A stretch of 64,000 nt of DNA from Trichomonas vaginalis G3. Its lineage: Eukaryota; Parabasalia; Trichomonadida; Trichomonadidae. Positions 44,780 through 53,997 of the stretch are shown here, piece after piece (within the stretch, counting starts at the first letter, position 1; every line of letters starts with the position of its first letter). The notes beneath the pieces were generated by a model that ran no database searches, was not told where the DNA came from, and worked only from the letters and a program-made list of their open reading frames with translations. Location of the stretch: contig NC_067205.1 in assembly GCF_026262505.1 (NCBI RefSeq), forward strand, positions 15,376,001 to 15,440,000, in the 5' to 3' direction. The position numbers were made by a program, and so were the translations under genes.

Positions 44780-45668
44780 ATGAAGCATTTAATACATGAC
44801 GTAGATGAAGACATGAATGAAACTACAGACAAACTTAACTCTTCTCTCATTCTTCCTTTCAGTAAGGACTATGAGTTCTGTTCAAATGGTGTTTATTTCT
44901 ATTGTGGAAAGATGGGTTCAGGTAAGACATTTAACCTCATTCGTCATATACTCATAACAGAACGTTTAGGAAATGACTCATATTATGACCAAATCATTAT
45001 ATCAGCAACTTCAGACTCTATGGACTCAACAGCGAAAACATTTATGTCAAAAGTTCAAGCCTCTGTCGTTAAAGTTCCAGACAGTGAACTCATTGAATTT
45101 CTTCAACGTTACATTCGACGTAAGAGGAAATATTATGCCATCGTTGAATTTATACAGTCAGGAATGCAAAAGACTTCTGAGAGATGGAAAGAATTATTGA
45201 CAAACACCACTTACGTCAATACTCAGGAGTTTACGATATGAAACGACTTACAAACTACATTCTGTCAAAACTTTCAAAATACCCCTTCAAAAAATATCCT
45301 TCAAACACTCTGCTCGTTTGCGAGACGACTTCGCCGGAAAAGGTTTAGTGTCAAAGCCTGACTCACCATTAGCTAACATCATTACTAAAGTCAGACATTA
45401 CCACTTAACTGTAGCAATACTTATGCAAACATGGAGGTTTTTAGCTTTAAACATAAAACGTCTCATAACTGACTTCGTTATCTTTCAAGGTTTCTCACGT
45501 TATGATATTGAACTCATTTGGAAACAGTCAGGTATAACATTACCTTTTGAAGAAATTTGGGAAGCATATAAGTCTCTCATCTCTCCTCGTTCATACCTTG
45601 AGATTCATATCATGACTAATACCATTAAAGTCAAAAATATTCCATGGGAACGACCAACATTGTTTTAA
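44780..45668 (+). pseudogene. FtsK/HerA-type packaging ATPase (Maverick part)
   Basis: The genome-packaging ATPase of Polintons (A32-like). Walker A is GKMGSGKT in the context YFYCGKMGSGKTFNLIRHIL (20 residues), as in this family, near residue 44. The C-terminal half has the conserved RHYHLTVAILMQTWR block, where the Gln acts as sensor, and closes with a helical segment. In virus relatives the protein pumps DNA into capsids. It supports a virion-forming ancestry for the element. Convergent with the next gene at its 3' end (overlap of four bases). One of the broken parts. Confidence 0.8.
45313..45337 (-). repeat. Double mini-hairpin, copy b
   Basis: CTCG-TTTG-CGAG (45313-45324) followed by CGAC-TTC-GCCG (45326-45336, one wobble pair). 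Same design as copy a, here within the ATPase gene. Confidence 0.5.
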
Positions 45669-46066
45669 AGTTTAACCTTCAATTGACTGATGGTAAACAA
45701 ATTCCATGCATCTCTGTCGCCATTTCTGTTAATATTTTTGCTGTCATTCATATCATCCACTTCCCCATCCGTTAGCTTTTGAGGATATGCGTTAGAATAG
45801 CTGTTCTTAAATGAAGGCTTTTCACCTTTGAGAGCATAAACTCTATAACTTTCTGCATACTTTATGTTTGAACCTCCTGAGCCATCATTGACATAAATTT
45901 TTATAGGCTTCCACCCTTTGTTCATGTTCCTGCTTCTTCCCTTAGCTCTTTTGTTCAGTAGTTCTACATCTTTATACACAGCACCTGTCTCAGTGAATTC
46001 AACAATATTTTCATTCGTTAGCTTTACATTCAAACCCTTGTCGAGTATATTGTTCATTTCATACAT
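45665..46066 (-). CDS. Unknown Maverick protein (about 133 residues)
   Basis: Start taken at the ATG at 46066 (MYEMNNILDKG), because the divergent gene starts at 46092; the open frame itself extends to 46183. Rich in Asn, Lys and Gly, with a GGSNIKYAESYRVYALKG block. No family recognised. Asparagine-rich beta-type sequence next to structural genes suggests a virion part. Confidence 0.5.
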   Translation of the reverse strand: MYEMNNILDKGLNVKLTNENIVEFTETGAVYKDVELLNKRAKGRSRNMNKGWKPIKIYVNDGSGGSNIKYAESYRVYALKGEKPSFKNSYSNAYPQKLTDGEVDDMNDSKNINRNGDRDAWNLFTISQLKVKL

Positions 46067-46091
46067 ATAAAAGGTTTTTATTCTATATGAA

Positions 46092-46700
46092 ATGAGAAGC
46101 AAATCCATCTTAGCTGGTGCCGTTAATGTTCCAATTGAACCAACATCAAATGTTGACTCACGAACGACAAACAATATTGTCATAAAGAACTATAGTTCAG
46201 AGTGTTTAAAAGAACCAGAGCTGAAATCCGTGAATTTAAACTCAGCTTCAAACGCTAACGCTACATCAGATGTTAAGTTAGAGTATCCACCACTGGACCA
46301 AGTTCTTTCAAGAGAAGCCAACGACAATCCTTACACAAATGTTCAAACAAATCCTTCAGATAACGTAGACCATTACCTTCTTCAGTTATATCAAACTATC
46401 TTACTCAAAGACGATAAGAAGCTTTTGACAAATCTTATAAGCAAGAACCAAATAATTCTAACAAAGGAGGACCTTGAAAATGTTATATCACGAATAACAG
46501 GGAAACAATGTGTCATTGACTATCTCGACCCTGAAATCGAATGCTGTGGTCAAACTCCACTATTCATGAAAATAGGTAACATCCGCATCATTGAAACACC
46601 AGGAACTACAGGAGTTGAGTTTAAGTATAAATATTCGAACGAGTATACAAAACTATCTACTGACTATAAGCTTTGTTTGAAATATGTTTTAGTAAATTAA
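46092..46700 (+). CDS. Unknown Maverick protein (202 residues)
   Basis: Ser/Asn-rich N-terminal 90 residues, probably disordered, and a folded C-terminal part with two Cys (ECCGQTP) and beta-rich repeats (MKIGNIRIIET, GVEFKYKYSNEY). Divergent from the gene ending at 46066. No domain recognised. Could be a virion assembly or protease-like protein, but no His-Asp/Glu-Cys triad could be placed with confidence. Confidence 0.5.
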   Translation: MRSKSILAGAVNVPIEPTSNVDSRTTNNIVIKNYSSECLKEPELKSVNLNSASNANATSDVKLEYPPLDQVLSREANDNPYTNVQTNPSDNVDHYLLQLYQTILLKDDKKLLTNLISKNQIILTKEDLENVISRITGKQCVIDYLDPEIECCGQTPLFMKIGNIRIIETPGTTGVEFKYKYSNEYTKLSTDYKLCLKYVLVN

Positions 46701-46701
46701 A

Positions 46702-46735
46702 GCAGTCAGTCAGTCAGTCAATGACTGACTTAGGT
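46702..46735. repeat. GTCA microsatellite with inverted half
   Basis: cagtcagtcagtcagtcaa is followed by tgactgactta, so the short tandem repeat folds on itself. It lies between two convergent genes and could serve as a terminator-like structure. Confidence 0.45.
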
Positions 46736-46748
46736 TAGTCAAAAAATT

Positions 46749-46991
46749 TCAAGTTAGCAATTTGTAATATCTATCCAAAACTTCTTCAACAGTATCGAAC
46801 TCATCTTCATAATGCAAACCTAATCTTATTGACTTGGTGCAGTTTTCACTAACACAATATTTTTCTGTTCTCTTGACTGACATAACTAACTCATTTGTTT
46901 CATCAAACAGCAACAACCAAAGTTCATGACCTAATACATAACATTCATACTTTATATTTTTAGCTCTGAGTTCTCTTGTAAGCTGTTGCAT
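46749..46991 (-). CDS. Small hypothetical Maverick protein (80 residues)
   Basis: Compact alpha/beta-looking protein with a Cys-containing KYCVSENCTKS block and an acidic EDEFDTVEE helix at the end. The first 40 bases overlap the 3' end of the upstream gene (46952-47716) in another frame, indicating translational or transcriptional coupling. No family recognised. Confidence 0.5.
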   Translation of the reverse strand: MQQLTRELRAKNIKYECYVLGHELWLLLFDETNELVMSVKRTEKYCVSENCTKSIRLGLHYEDEFDTVEEVLDRYYKLLT

Positions 46992-47716
46992 TTAATATTT
47001 TCTAAAAAGTCAACTTCAACAGTCATTCGCACTGGTGCCTTCAGTTCTACAGGCTCTCCTTGAAAGTCAACAAGTCTGAATTGCATGTCTTTCAAATTAT
47101 GAGGACTAATGCGAACCCATTTACCTAAATGAGTTGCTATGACAGGAACGTTTGGAATGAACATTGAATTTACTTCATAACAGAAGGATTTATATTCTAC
47201 TGAACCTTTACTATTAACTCCTGAAATGCCTGTGACATTAGCTATTTTAGACTCAATGTATAAACAATTACCATAACATACGTATGGAACAGATTTCATC
47301 TCAATCGTTTTGTCAACACTTTTCAAAGGAAATGTCATATGGTATGCTCCCAGAAGCAATTGAACTCTATGACTCATTCGTGTTATCTTAAACTCCTTCA
47401 CATAACTGAACTTCAATGTTCCCTCAGAAGAGAGTTCGACATCTATGTTGTCAATAGTTTCTTCATTTATGAGAGTATCTATGACTCCAGCAATTTTATC
47501 TATTCTGTACTCGGCTCTGTTAGGAAATGTTATAACACTTCTTTTGTCATCTATTTCAATCTCTATGAAATCTGTTTCATCTGTTATGACAAAAGTTGCG
47601 ATAGTATTGAAGTCAACAACTCTGAAAGCAAGCGCTTCATTCTGAAGACCTAAGTTTGTTTGTAGCTTTACTGTCCCGTATTCGTTTGGGTCTGTACTTT
47701 GCAAATAGAACAACAT
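46952..47716 (-). CDS. Virion-like beta-rich protein with FRLVD signature (254 residues)
   Basis: Almost entirely beta-strand-like sequence. The C-terminal part, KWVRISPHNLKDMQFRLVDF followed by GEPVELKAPVRMTVEVDFLE, has the closing signature also seen in weaker form at 43882 and 59626. In Polinton-like elements genes with this kind of ending are usually minor capsid, penton or spike proteins. No enzyme motif. Its start is 17 bases from the divergent fibre gene at 47734, so capsid-vertex protein and fibre would be expressed together, which fits a penton-fibre pairing. That pairing is inference. Confidence 0.5.
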   Translation of the reverse strand: MLFYLQSTDPNEYGTVKLQTNLGLQNEALAFRVVDFNTIATFVITDETDFIEIEIDDKRSVITFPNRAEYRIDKIAGVIDTLINEETIDNIDVELSSEGTLKFSYVKEFKITRMSHRVQLLLGAYHMTFPLKSVDKTIEMKSVPYVCYGNCLYIESKIANVTGISGVNSKGSVEYKSFCYEVNSMFIPNVPVIATHLGKWVRISPHNLKDMQFRLVDFQGEPVELKAPVRMTVEVDFLENIKCNSLQENSELKI

Positions 47717-47733
47717 TTTATTCTCATTAAAAT

Positions 47734-48791
47734 ATGACTATTGCTGCATATGCGTATGAAACAAATGAAGCAAGAAGAGCACATGAACTAGTAAACGAAA
47801 ACTCAACTTTAACCATTGAAGGCAATGATTTAGTCATTGACGATGGAAAAACTAAAAAAGTCATTGATTTCGATACTTTTAACACTTATGACCCATTCAT
47901 TACAATAAGCAAGGTTCCCATCATAAATGATGGAACGGTGCAATATATAAATTCTACAGTAGATGCCTCATTAGTGAAAGTATTAAATGTTCTCATTGAA
48001 TTGTTAAAGAGCTTTCGATTTGACGACAACATTAAATGCCTAAAGAATTTAGTCATGAATGAGAAACAAATTCTCGGCGTTGCTGGTAGCAGTAATGATG
48101 TACACCTTATGACATTAGAATATTATAACGAACATAAAGATGAACTGAAAGGAGAGAAGGGTGACACCGGACCTCAAGGACCACAAGGAATACAAGGAAT
48201 ACAAGGAATACAAGGACCTCAAGGCGAAAACGGTTTGATGGTGAAGATGGAAAGGATGGAAAAACTGCTAAATCATGGATATGGAACCTTATAAATACTG
48301 GTTTAACAGCTGCTTCATATGGAGTTCTTCAATACCAAATCGGAAAGATATGGGCAGTACTTGGTGAAGAAGTTTTAGATGACGTTAAAAATGCTTTGAA
48401 CTTCATTTCAAATGGTTCGGATACTATTAAAACTTTATCTGGTTGGATGCAAGAAACAAGGAGTCAAATAGATACTGTAAGACGTATAGCAAACAATGCA
48501 CGTACGGGATTGGATACTTTACGAGAAGCACAAAATACACTAAAGGAAGCAAATGATATTCTTGGCTCAGTATCAGACATGCATGAAGATTGGCTTAAAG
48601 GTATTGACAAATCTTTAAAAAATCACAGTCAGTCTATTGCTGACTACAAGAAAAGTATAGATTTTTTACATAGTGCTATGGACGTACATGATGGAAGCAT
48701 AAGGAACTTACTTAATGCTAACAATAACTTACCAGGAACTATTAAAGCATTTATAAAGTCCTTTGTAAAACCTGGTGCTCTAAACATTTAG
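47734..48791 (+). pseudogene. Collagen-like fibre protein (Maverick part)
   Basis: About 140 residues of unknown N-terminal domain, then a collagen-like tract of Gly-x-x triplets (GDTGPQGPQGIQGIQGIQG, 19 residues, continuing), then a membrane-like or coiled-coil region (SYGVLQYQIGKIWAVLGEE) and a long helical part with heptad spacing. Collagen-like tracts are used by phage and giant-virus fibres as trimerisation rods. The N-terminal domain resembles the start of the tail fibre at 6817 (phrases LTIEGNDLVIDD and KVIDF versus LTLNPLTDEFLF). One of the broken parts. Confidence 0.6.
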
Positions 48792-48824
48792 GTCTTTGAG
48801 AGCAAGAGCATTGAAGTCAAGAGA

Positions 48825-50839
48825 TGCAGAAACTCCAAACAGAACCTACAGAAGGAACTGAAACAACAGAAACTCCAGAAGAACCACCAAAACCAACAGC
48901 TAATGAAATATTGTTCGAATATTTTCCAAGGTACTCTGTTCTTCATTGCATACATTCAAGAAATACTTAAGAAAGCAGACTTGACTTTAGGAGATGATGA
49001 AAGTTCTGTATATCTTTCGTTCCAGTTTCAAATAGCAGAACTTTTGAGACAGATATGCTTAATGTATGACAACATCTCTGATTTCACAAGATATGATGAC
49101 GACCATGACCCCGAACACGGTGAAGAAGAAGTTTTACAAACATCCATTAAGACAGGAAAGGTTCTAACACAAAGTCTCATTATTGACACTAAAGATGGCG
49201 AAGTGGACGTTCTTCAAGAGCTGAAGAAAAATACTTCTTCGGGAGGTGGTGGTAGGCATGAACTTGAAATAAATGAGATAGAAGAGAAATTAGCCGAAAA
49301 AGCAGATAAAAACATGTTCATTATATAAGTTCAGACGAACAGATTATAACGGACTACCATGGATATTTAACACAGGATGAACAAATAAGCACTGAAATGT
49401 TAATGAAAGAAGATATAAATTCATTCGTGCTAAAGGTTATGACATACACTGTACTGTACAGTATGACACAGGTAAAGCACCAGAAACATTTGGTTATAAC
49501 AATGAAATTTATGCTTCATACTTCTTTGTTAACGGTGTATTAGTTGAACCAAGATTTACATTGAGAGTTAAGGCAAAAATAACTTTTTGAAGATGCTATT
49601 AAAAGTAAAGCAGAGAAAGAAGAACTTGACGCAACGAACAAAGTTTTGAAATCTCATAAACACAATATCTCCGATATAAATGAACTTCAGGCTACGTTAG
49701 ATAAAAAAGCAGATAAAGAACATACACATAAATCCTTCACTACTGTTAGAGCAGACGACATAATATTGAACTATACCCTTGGTTCAAGTGCACCTTTAGA
49801 GAATCCAAGTACAAGCGTAAAAGATACACTAAACAATTTAGATAACAGTTGCAGGAATATCGAAGATCATGTCAGAAACTTTGAAACACATGAACTACCA
49901 GCAATGTTAGATAAAAAAGCAGATAAAGAACATACACATAACTCCTTCTCAACTGTTGCTATAGAAAGTATTGAAGGAACGGTTGGCAGAACTGGTGGGG
50001 ATGCATTATATTATAAACCTCCTAACTTTCCACAAGGTTTAACATCGAATGAAAACATAACAACGAAGAAAGAAATTAGCTGTAAAAATGTTTATGTCAT
50101 GGATGATGAAAATAATGTTAAATTCACTGCTCAAGATTTATATGATAAGAAAGCCGACAAGAACCATACACATAAGTCCTTCACTACTGTTAGAGCAGAC
50201 GACATAATATTGAACTATGATTTGGGTTCAAGTGCACCTTTAGAGAATCCAAGTACAAGCGTAAAAGATACACTAAACAATTTAGATAACAGTTGCAGGA
50301 ATATCGAAGATCATGCCAGAAACTTTGAAGCATATGAACTACCAACAATGTTAGATAAGAAAGCAGACAAAACAGAGCTTCAAACATTAAAGACTGAAAT
50401 ACTTCAAACATTATATCCTATAAGCTCTATTTATACGTCAATGAACTCAACAAATCCAGCAAGTGTTTTAGGTTTTGGTACATGGCAGCAGATTGTAGAC
50501 AGGTTTTTGTATTGTGCAAACTCTTCAAAGGAAACAGGTGGTTCAAAGAAAATTACTGAAGCAAACTTACCTGCGCACACTCATACAGGAACTACAAACA
50601 CAACAGGTAGTCATTCACATTCAATAACAAAAAGAGGTTATACAAATCTTGCAGCAGGTTCGGATAGACAGGGAATGCATAGATATGATATTTCAAGTGA
50701 CCCAGTAGATTCAAGCGCAGGTATTTTCTGTGGAACCGCAGGAAATCATGTCCATACTTTCACAACAAATCCAACAGGCTCGGGTGAAGATTATATGCCA
50801 CCATTTATGACTGTATTCGCATGGTACCGCGTTCAATGA
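48825..50839 (+). pseudogene. Phage-like tail-fibre/baseplate adhesin (Maverick part)
   Basis: Long trimeric-fibre-type gene. The middle has repeated modules with KADKEHTHKSFTTV and DDIILNYxLGSSAP, each module about 130 residues. The C-terminal domain has LYPISSIYTSMNSTNPASVL, GFGTWQQI, FLYCANSSKETGGSKKI, LPAHTHTG, SHSHS, NHVHTF and the final MPPFMTVFAWYRV. This is the pattern of T4 gp10/gp12-like receptor-binding domains, where the His-x-His pairs bind metal. It suggests that the ancestral particle attached to cells with a phage-style fibre. Related to 6817-8081, with different numbers of repeat modules. One of the broken parts. Confidence 0.75.
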
Positions 50840-50879
50840 ACGCGCTTGAGCCTAGAATAAAATCTTTAACTTTACATAA

Positions 50880-51965
50880 ATGAGCTTGAAAGAAGTATTC
50901 GAACAACATCCATGGAGGTCATTTAAGAAATTCAATGAAGCTGCAAAGAGTTGGGGATTTACTAACAGAGCTGAAGTGAAAAGGTTCTTTGACAAAAATG
51001 TTGTACATCAAACAAAAATAAACCCTTACGACTACTTTTTACCAATTTACTCCAACACTCCTGACGCATACCAATTTGACACCCTCGTTCAGAGTAAGAA
51101 AGGAGGACATAAACCATTCCTCATCTTCATTAATGTTAACACTCGTAAAGCATATGCATATCCAATGAAAAATAAAGGAACTCGTGAAGTGTTAAGAGTT
51201 TTACAAAAGTTTGTAGCAGAACATAGCCCAAGTACTTTAACATCAGACCAAGACAGTGCATATCTCAGCAATGAAATCACAGATTTTCTCATTAAGCATA
51301 ACATAACTCACTACACTACTGAAGACCATAACCATAACATACTCGGCATCATAAACCGCTTCATAAGAACGCTCAGAGATTTAAATCAAGAGCGAGACTT
51401 TACCGAAGAAACAATGAAACATTTTCTCGAAGTATATAATTCCTCAACACATTCTACAACAGGACATACACCAAATTCAATGACACAACAACAAGAAGAA
51501 AAGTATATACAAAAGAAACGAAGCCAAACACAAAATATCAGAAATTCAACACAATTTACCCTCATTCCTGGTACAAAAGTTCGTGTAGTTCTTGACGACA
51601 AACCGTTGACAAAGAAACGTTTAAGGTTAAGTAGAAACTATTATATCGTAGACTCTACGCAAGGTAATGGATATCTTATAAAAGCTGCTGACGACTCTAT
51701 TGCGTTTTATCCTCGACATAAATTAGTCGAAAGTAGTAATGGCAAACTTGCTGAAACCATTGACGAAGCAAAGCGAGGAGTGGTTATTGAAATACTTGGC
51801 TATAACATAAACGATGACACTTATAAAGTAAGATATGAAGGAGGTGTTGAAGATGTTATACCATCTAAGAACTTGAGAGAGTCAAAGCCAACACATCTGG
51901 GACCATTAGAGCGAGAGTACTGGAAAGACAAAAATAAGCCAGAAAGAATAAGAAAATTCTTCTAA
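50880..51965 (+). CDS. Maverick integrase (rve family)
   Basis: 361 residues. The N-terminal 60 residues are a small helical DNA-binding region. The catalytic core follows with AYQFDTL carrying the first Asp, TLTSDQDSAY with the second, and the GIINRFIRTLRDL region of the third block. The C-terminal 120 residues form an SH3/chromo-like module (GTKVRVVLD, RNYYIVDST, and a second copy near GVVIEILGYNINDDTYKVRY). It catalyses insertion of the element, making 5-6-bp target duplications in this family. The reading frame is open from end to end. It starts 40 bases after the fibre gene. Confidence 0.85.
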   Translation: MSLKEVFEQHPWRSFKKFNEAAKSWGFTNRAEVKRFFDKNVVHQTKINPYDYFLPIYSNTPDAYQFDTLVQSKKGGHKPFLIFINVNTRKAYAYPMKNKGTREVLRVLQKFVAEHSPSTLTSDQDSAYLSNEITDFLIKHNITHYTTEDHNHNILGIINRFIRTLRDLNQERDFTEETMKHFLEVYNSSTHSTTGHTPNSMTQQQEEKYIQKKRSQTQNIRNSTQFTLIPGTKVRVVLDDKPLTKKRLRLSRNYYIVDSTQGNGYLIKAADDSIAFYPRHKLVESSNGKLAETIDEAKRGVVIEILGYNINDDTYKVRYEGGVEDVIPSKNLRESKPTHLGPLEREYWKDKNKPERIRKFF

Positions 51966-52199
51966 ACTTTTTCATTAGATGTAAATCAGACATGAATGAG
52001 AACAGTCATGATATCATTAATGGTACCATTTATTTTTGTCATAAATTTACACCAAAAATAATGTTGAGGTGAAGAGGTGAGATCTCACCCGTTTTTTCAC
52101 CTCTTTTTTCACCCTCATGAATTTTCATGAATTTCCTTAAGATAGAAAAAATAAAGTTAGTTTTATTTTTATTTATTTTTTTATTTTGTATGTAAAGAT
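51966..52199. promoter_or_regulatory. Leader with palindrome site 2 and shared upstream box
   Basis: Contains the GGTGAGATCTCACC palindrome at 52076-52089 within a longer set of ggtgaa/ttcacc words (52065-52114), then tgaattttcatgaa, then the box ataaagttagttttattttt (52152-52171, longer in full) ending in tgtatgtaaagat directly before the ATG. The same box and tgtatgtaaagac end precede the genes at 53297 and 53998. Confidence 0.6.
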
Positions 52200-53144
52200 A
52201 TGATTTCAACAATCGGCACAACAACAATTCAAGCCACAATTACAGCACCAAACTCGCTAGTCATGAATCCTACGTCAATGTTGGTAGAGATGAAAAACTT
52301 CATTCCTTCTTCATATACTTTCGAAACAAAAATCCAGAAGATAAAGCAAGAACTGTTAACAAGTAATTTAGACTGTACCGCACAGGATGAAGAAAATGAA
52401 GAATATCTTTATGACATGCAGGACCTCATCGACCATTTACCTAAACTACCTGAAATTCAGCAACAAAAACTAACCATTCCCGAATTTGACGAAATTGAAG
52501 TCAAAGCAACTGACTCGGTAGAAATAAAGAAGTTCATACGAAAGGTAAACTATGAGTTTCTAGGATATCATTGCAACCATAAAGTTATGGACAAAGATTG
52601 CGACATGGTTTATAAAAATATTTCTGACCTTTACAAATCCGAAGAATTTAAGACATACGACAACTTTGTTTCATTAATTGCAGAATGTGTATGGCAGATA
52701 AGAGATAAAGATAGAAGAGGTAAAGTATGGAATGAACAGATAAAACCAGCAGCTTTTGAGTTAAAGAAAACCATTGACGCCTTAGTTGTTCTAGCTGGTT
52801 TTATTTCAATGTATAACGCAAAAATGAATCCGCAATGTTCTAAATGTAAAGCAGCAATGAGGAAATATAACTACTCAGTCAAAGAGATAGAAAGAATGCG
52901 AAACGACTATGCAGACTTAAAGAAAGAAGCAGAAAAGCCAGCAGAAGATAAAATGGATATGTTGACATTTCTTAATAAAAACTATCCAACAGCAGAAGAT
53001 TTCCTTCTGTCTGACGTCAAGAAGAAATATAAAGAGACTTTCGGCATGATTAAAACATTCGATGTACTAAAAGAAGAAATAGAAGCTACGAAATTGTTTA
53101 GGATTTCAAATATACATCGTACAATTCATGTAAAACGCTTGTGA
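52200..53144 (+). CDS. Unknown Maverick protein, first gene of the KilA-N block (314 residues)
   Basis: Mostly helical, with a folded middle (VEIKKFIRKVNYEF, then a Trp-containing AECVWQIRDKDRRGKVW) and a CxxC pair (PQCSKCKAAMRKY) that may bind zinc, followed by a coiled coil. The Trp/Arg-rich middle is reminiscent of KilA-N or MSV199-type modules, but this is weaker than in the next two genes. It has the same leader box as they do, so the three are probably regulated together. A short duplicate of its early sequence (MNPTS...) occurs at 54995. Confidence 0.5.
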   Translation: MISTIGTTTIQATITAPNSLVMNPTSMLVEMKNFIPSSYTFETKIQKIKQELLTSNLDCTAQDEENEEYLYDMQDLIDHLPKLPEIQQQKLTIPEFDEIEVKATDSVEIKKFIRKVNYEFLGYHCNHKVMDKDCDMVYKNISDLYKSEEFKTYDNFVSLIAECVWQIRDKDRRGKVWNEQIKPAAFELKKTIDALVVLAGFISMYNAKMNPQCSKCKAAMRKYNYSVKEIERMRNDYADLKKEAEKPAEDKMDMLTFLNKNYPTAEDFLLSDVKKKYKETFGMIKTFDVLKEEIEATKLFRISNIHRTIHVKRL

Positions 53145-53163
53145 AAAAACAGGTGAGAAAACG

Positions 53164-53177
53164 GGTGAGATCTCACC
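53164..53177. promoter_or_regulatory. Palindrome site 3 (GGTGAGATCTCACC)
   Basis: Perfect 14-bp palindrome, here in the opposite overall orientation to sites 1 and 2: the ggtgag/aaaac words lie to its left and cttcacctaaa with an A/T tail to its right. It lies between the first and second gene of the block. Confidence 0.6.
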
Positions 53178-53229
53178 TCTTCACCTAAACATTATTTTTG
53201 CTGAAAAATGACCAAATTTCATGAATTTT

Positions 53230-53296
53230 CATAAAAGATAAAAATAAAACTAACTTTATTTTTATTTATTTTTTTATCTTGTATGTAAAGACATTA
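53230..53296 (+). promoter_or_regulatory. Shared leader box before the KilA-N/GIY-YIG gene
   Basis: aaaataaaactaactttatt followed by a T/A tract and tgtatgtaaagacattaatg. Nearly the same as 52152-52200 and 53943-53998. No initiator-like TCA site is seen at the usual distance, so transcription of these genes may depend on this box. Confidence 0.45.
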
Positions 53297-53908
53297 ATGT
53301 CAAACATTGAGTTTGAAACAGTTAGAAAGATAGACAATGACACCAAAGTGGTTAGAATAGGTGATTTAAACGTAAGATACTCAAAGAAATACAACAAATA
53401 TTCTTTGTCAGACATTATATCTCCATCTGGAAAGAAAACAAAGGACTGGGTTAGAATTGCTTCTACTCAGAAAATTTTGACAAGAAATCCTGAGCTCATG
53501 ATATCAGTAGCATTTCATGGAACAAGAGCATATCTTATAGACAAAAGTCTTATACCAATAGTTTTGTTATGGTTAGACCCAGTTGTTGGATATAACTTCA
53601 TAACATATGGTTCATTCGATACGGAACGTTGCAGTGAAGGCTTACTTTACATCGTTCAGAAACCGAAGGACTTCAACACAAAAAGATATAAGATAGGAAG
53701 GACATATAATATAACTCAAAGATATGACAGTACAGTCAATAGAGTCAAGGTTGTGTTCGTTAATGATATGAGAGCTGCTGAAACAGAACTACTCGAAAAG
53801 TTTGAGAAAATGTATGGTGCTCCCACGAAAGGTAAAGAAACGTTTGAAGTAGATGAGATAGATAAAGCTATAAAATTATTTGACGAAGTTGCTGAAAAAT
53901 ACATGTAA
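53297..53908 (+). CDS. KilA-N plus GIY-YIG (T5orf172-like) protein
   Basis: 203 residues from the ATG at 53297; the open frame reaches a TTG at 53279, but that lies inside the shared leader. Residues 20-100 look like KilA-N (NVRYSKKYNKYSLSDI, then KDWVRIAS and helical part). Residues 115-200 form a GIY-YIG-type domain of the T5orf172 kind: LLYIVQ, then YKIGRT at 131-136, an Arg at 142, a Glu at 162 and ETFEV at 181-185. Such pairs are typical of DNA-virus Bro/KilA proteins that bind DNA and may nick it. Likely role: regulation or defence of the element's DNA; not established. Confidence 0.7.
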   Translation: MSNIEFETVRKIDNDTKVVRIGDLNVRYSKKYNKYSLSDIISPSGKKTKDWVRIASTQKILTRNPELMISVAFHGTRAYLIDKSLIPIVLLWLDPVVGYNFITYGSFDTERCSEGLLYIVQKPKDFNTKRYKIGRTYNITQRYDSTVNRVKVVFVNDMRAAETELLEKFEKMYGAPTKGKETFEVDEIDKAIKLFDEVAEKYM

Positions 53909-53997
53909 AGCGTTTATTTTTTGGTCTTTTGTGAAAGTCAGAAAATAAAGTTAGTTTTATTTTTATTTATTTTTTTATTTTGTATGTAAAGACAGTA

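Noticed and set aside
46092-46700. Adenovirus-type cysteine protease of Polintons
   Set aside because: Cys and His residues are present, but the order and spacing of the catalytic residues could not be matched.
48825-50839. Phage contamination as source of the tail fibre
   Set aside because: The gene is embedded between Maverick genes with the same base composition, and a relative occurs in the other Maverick.
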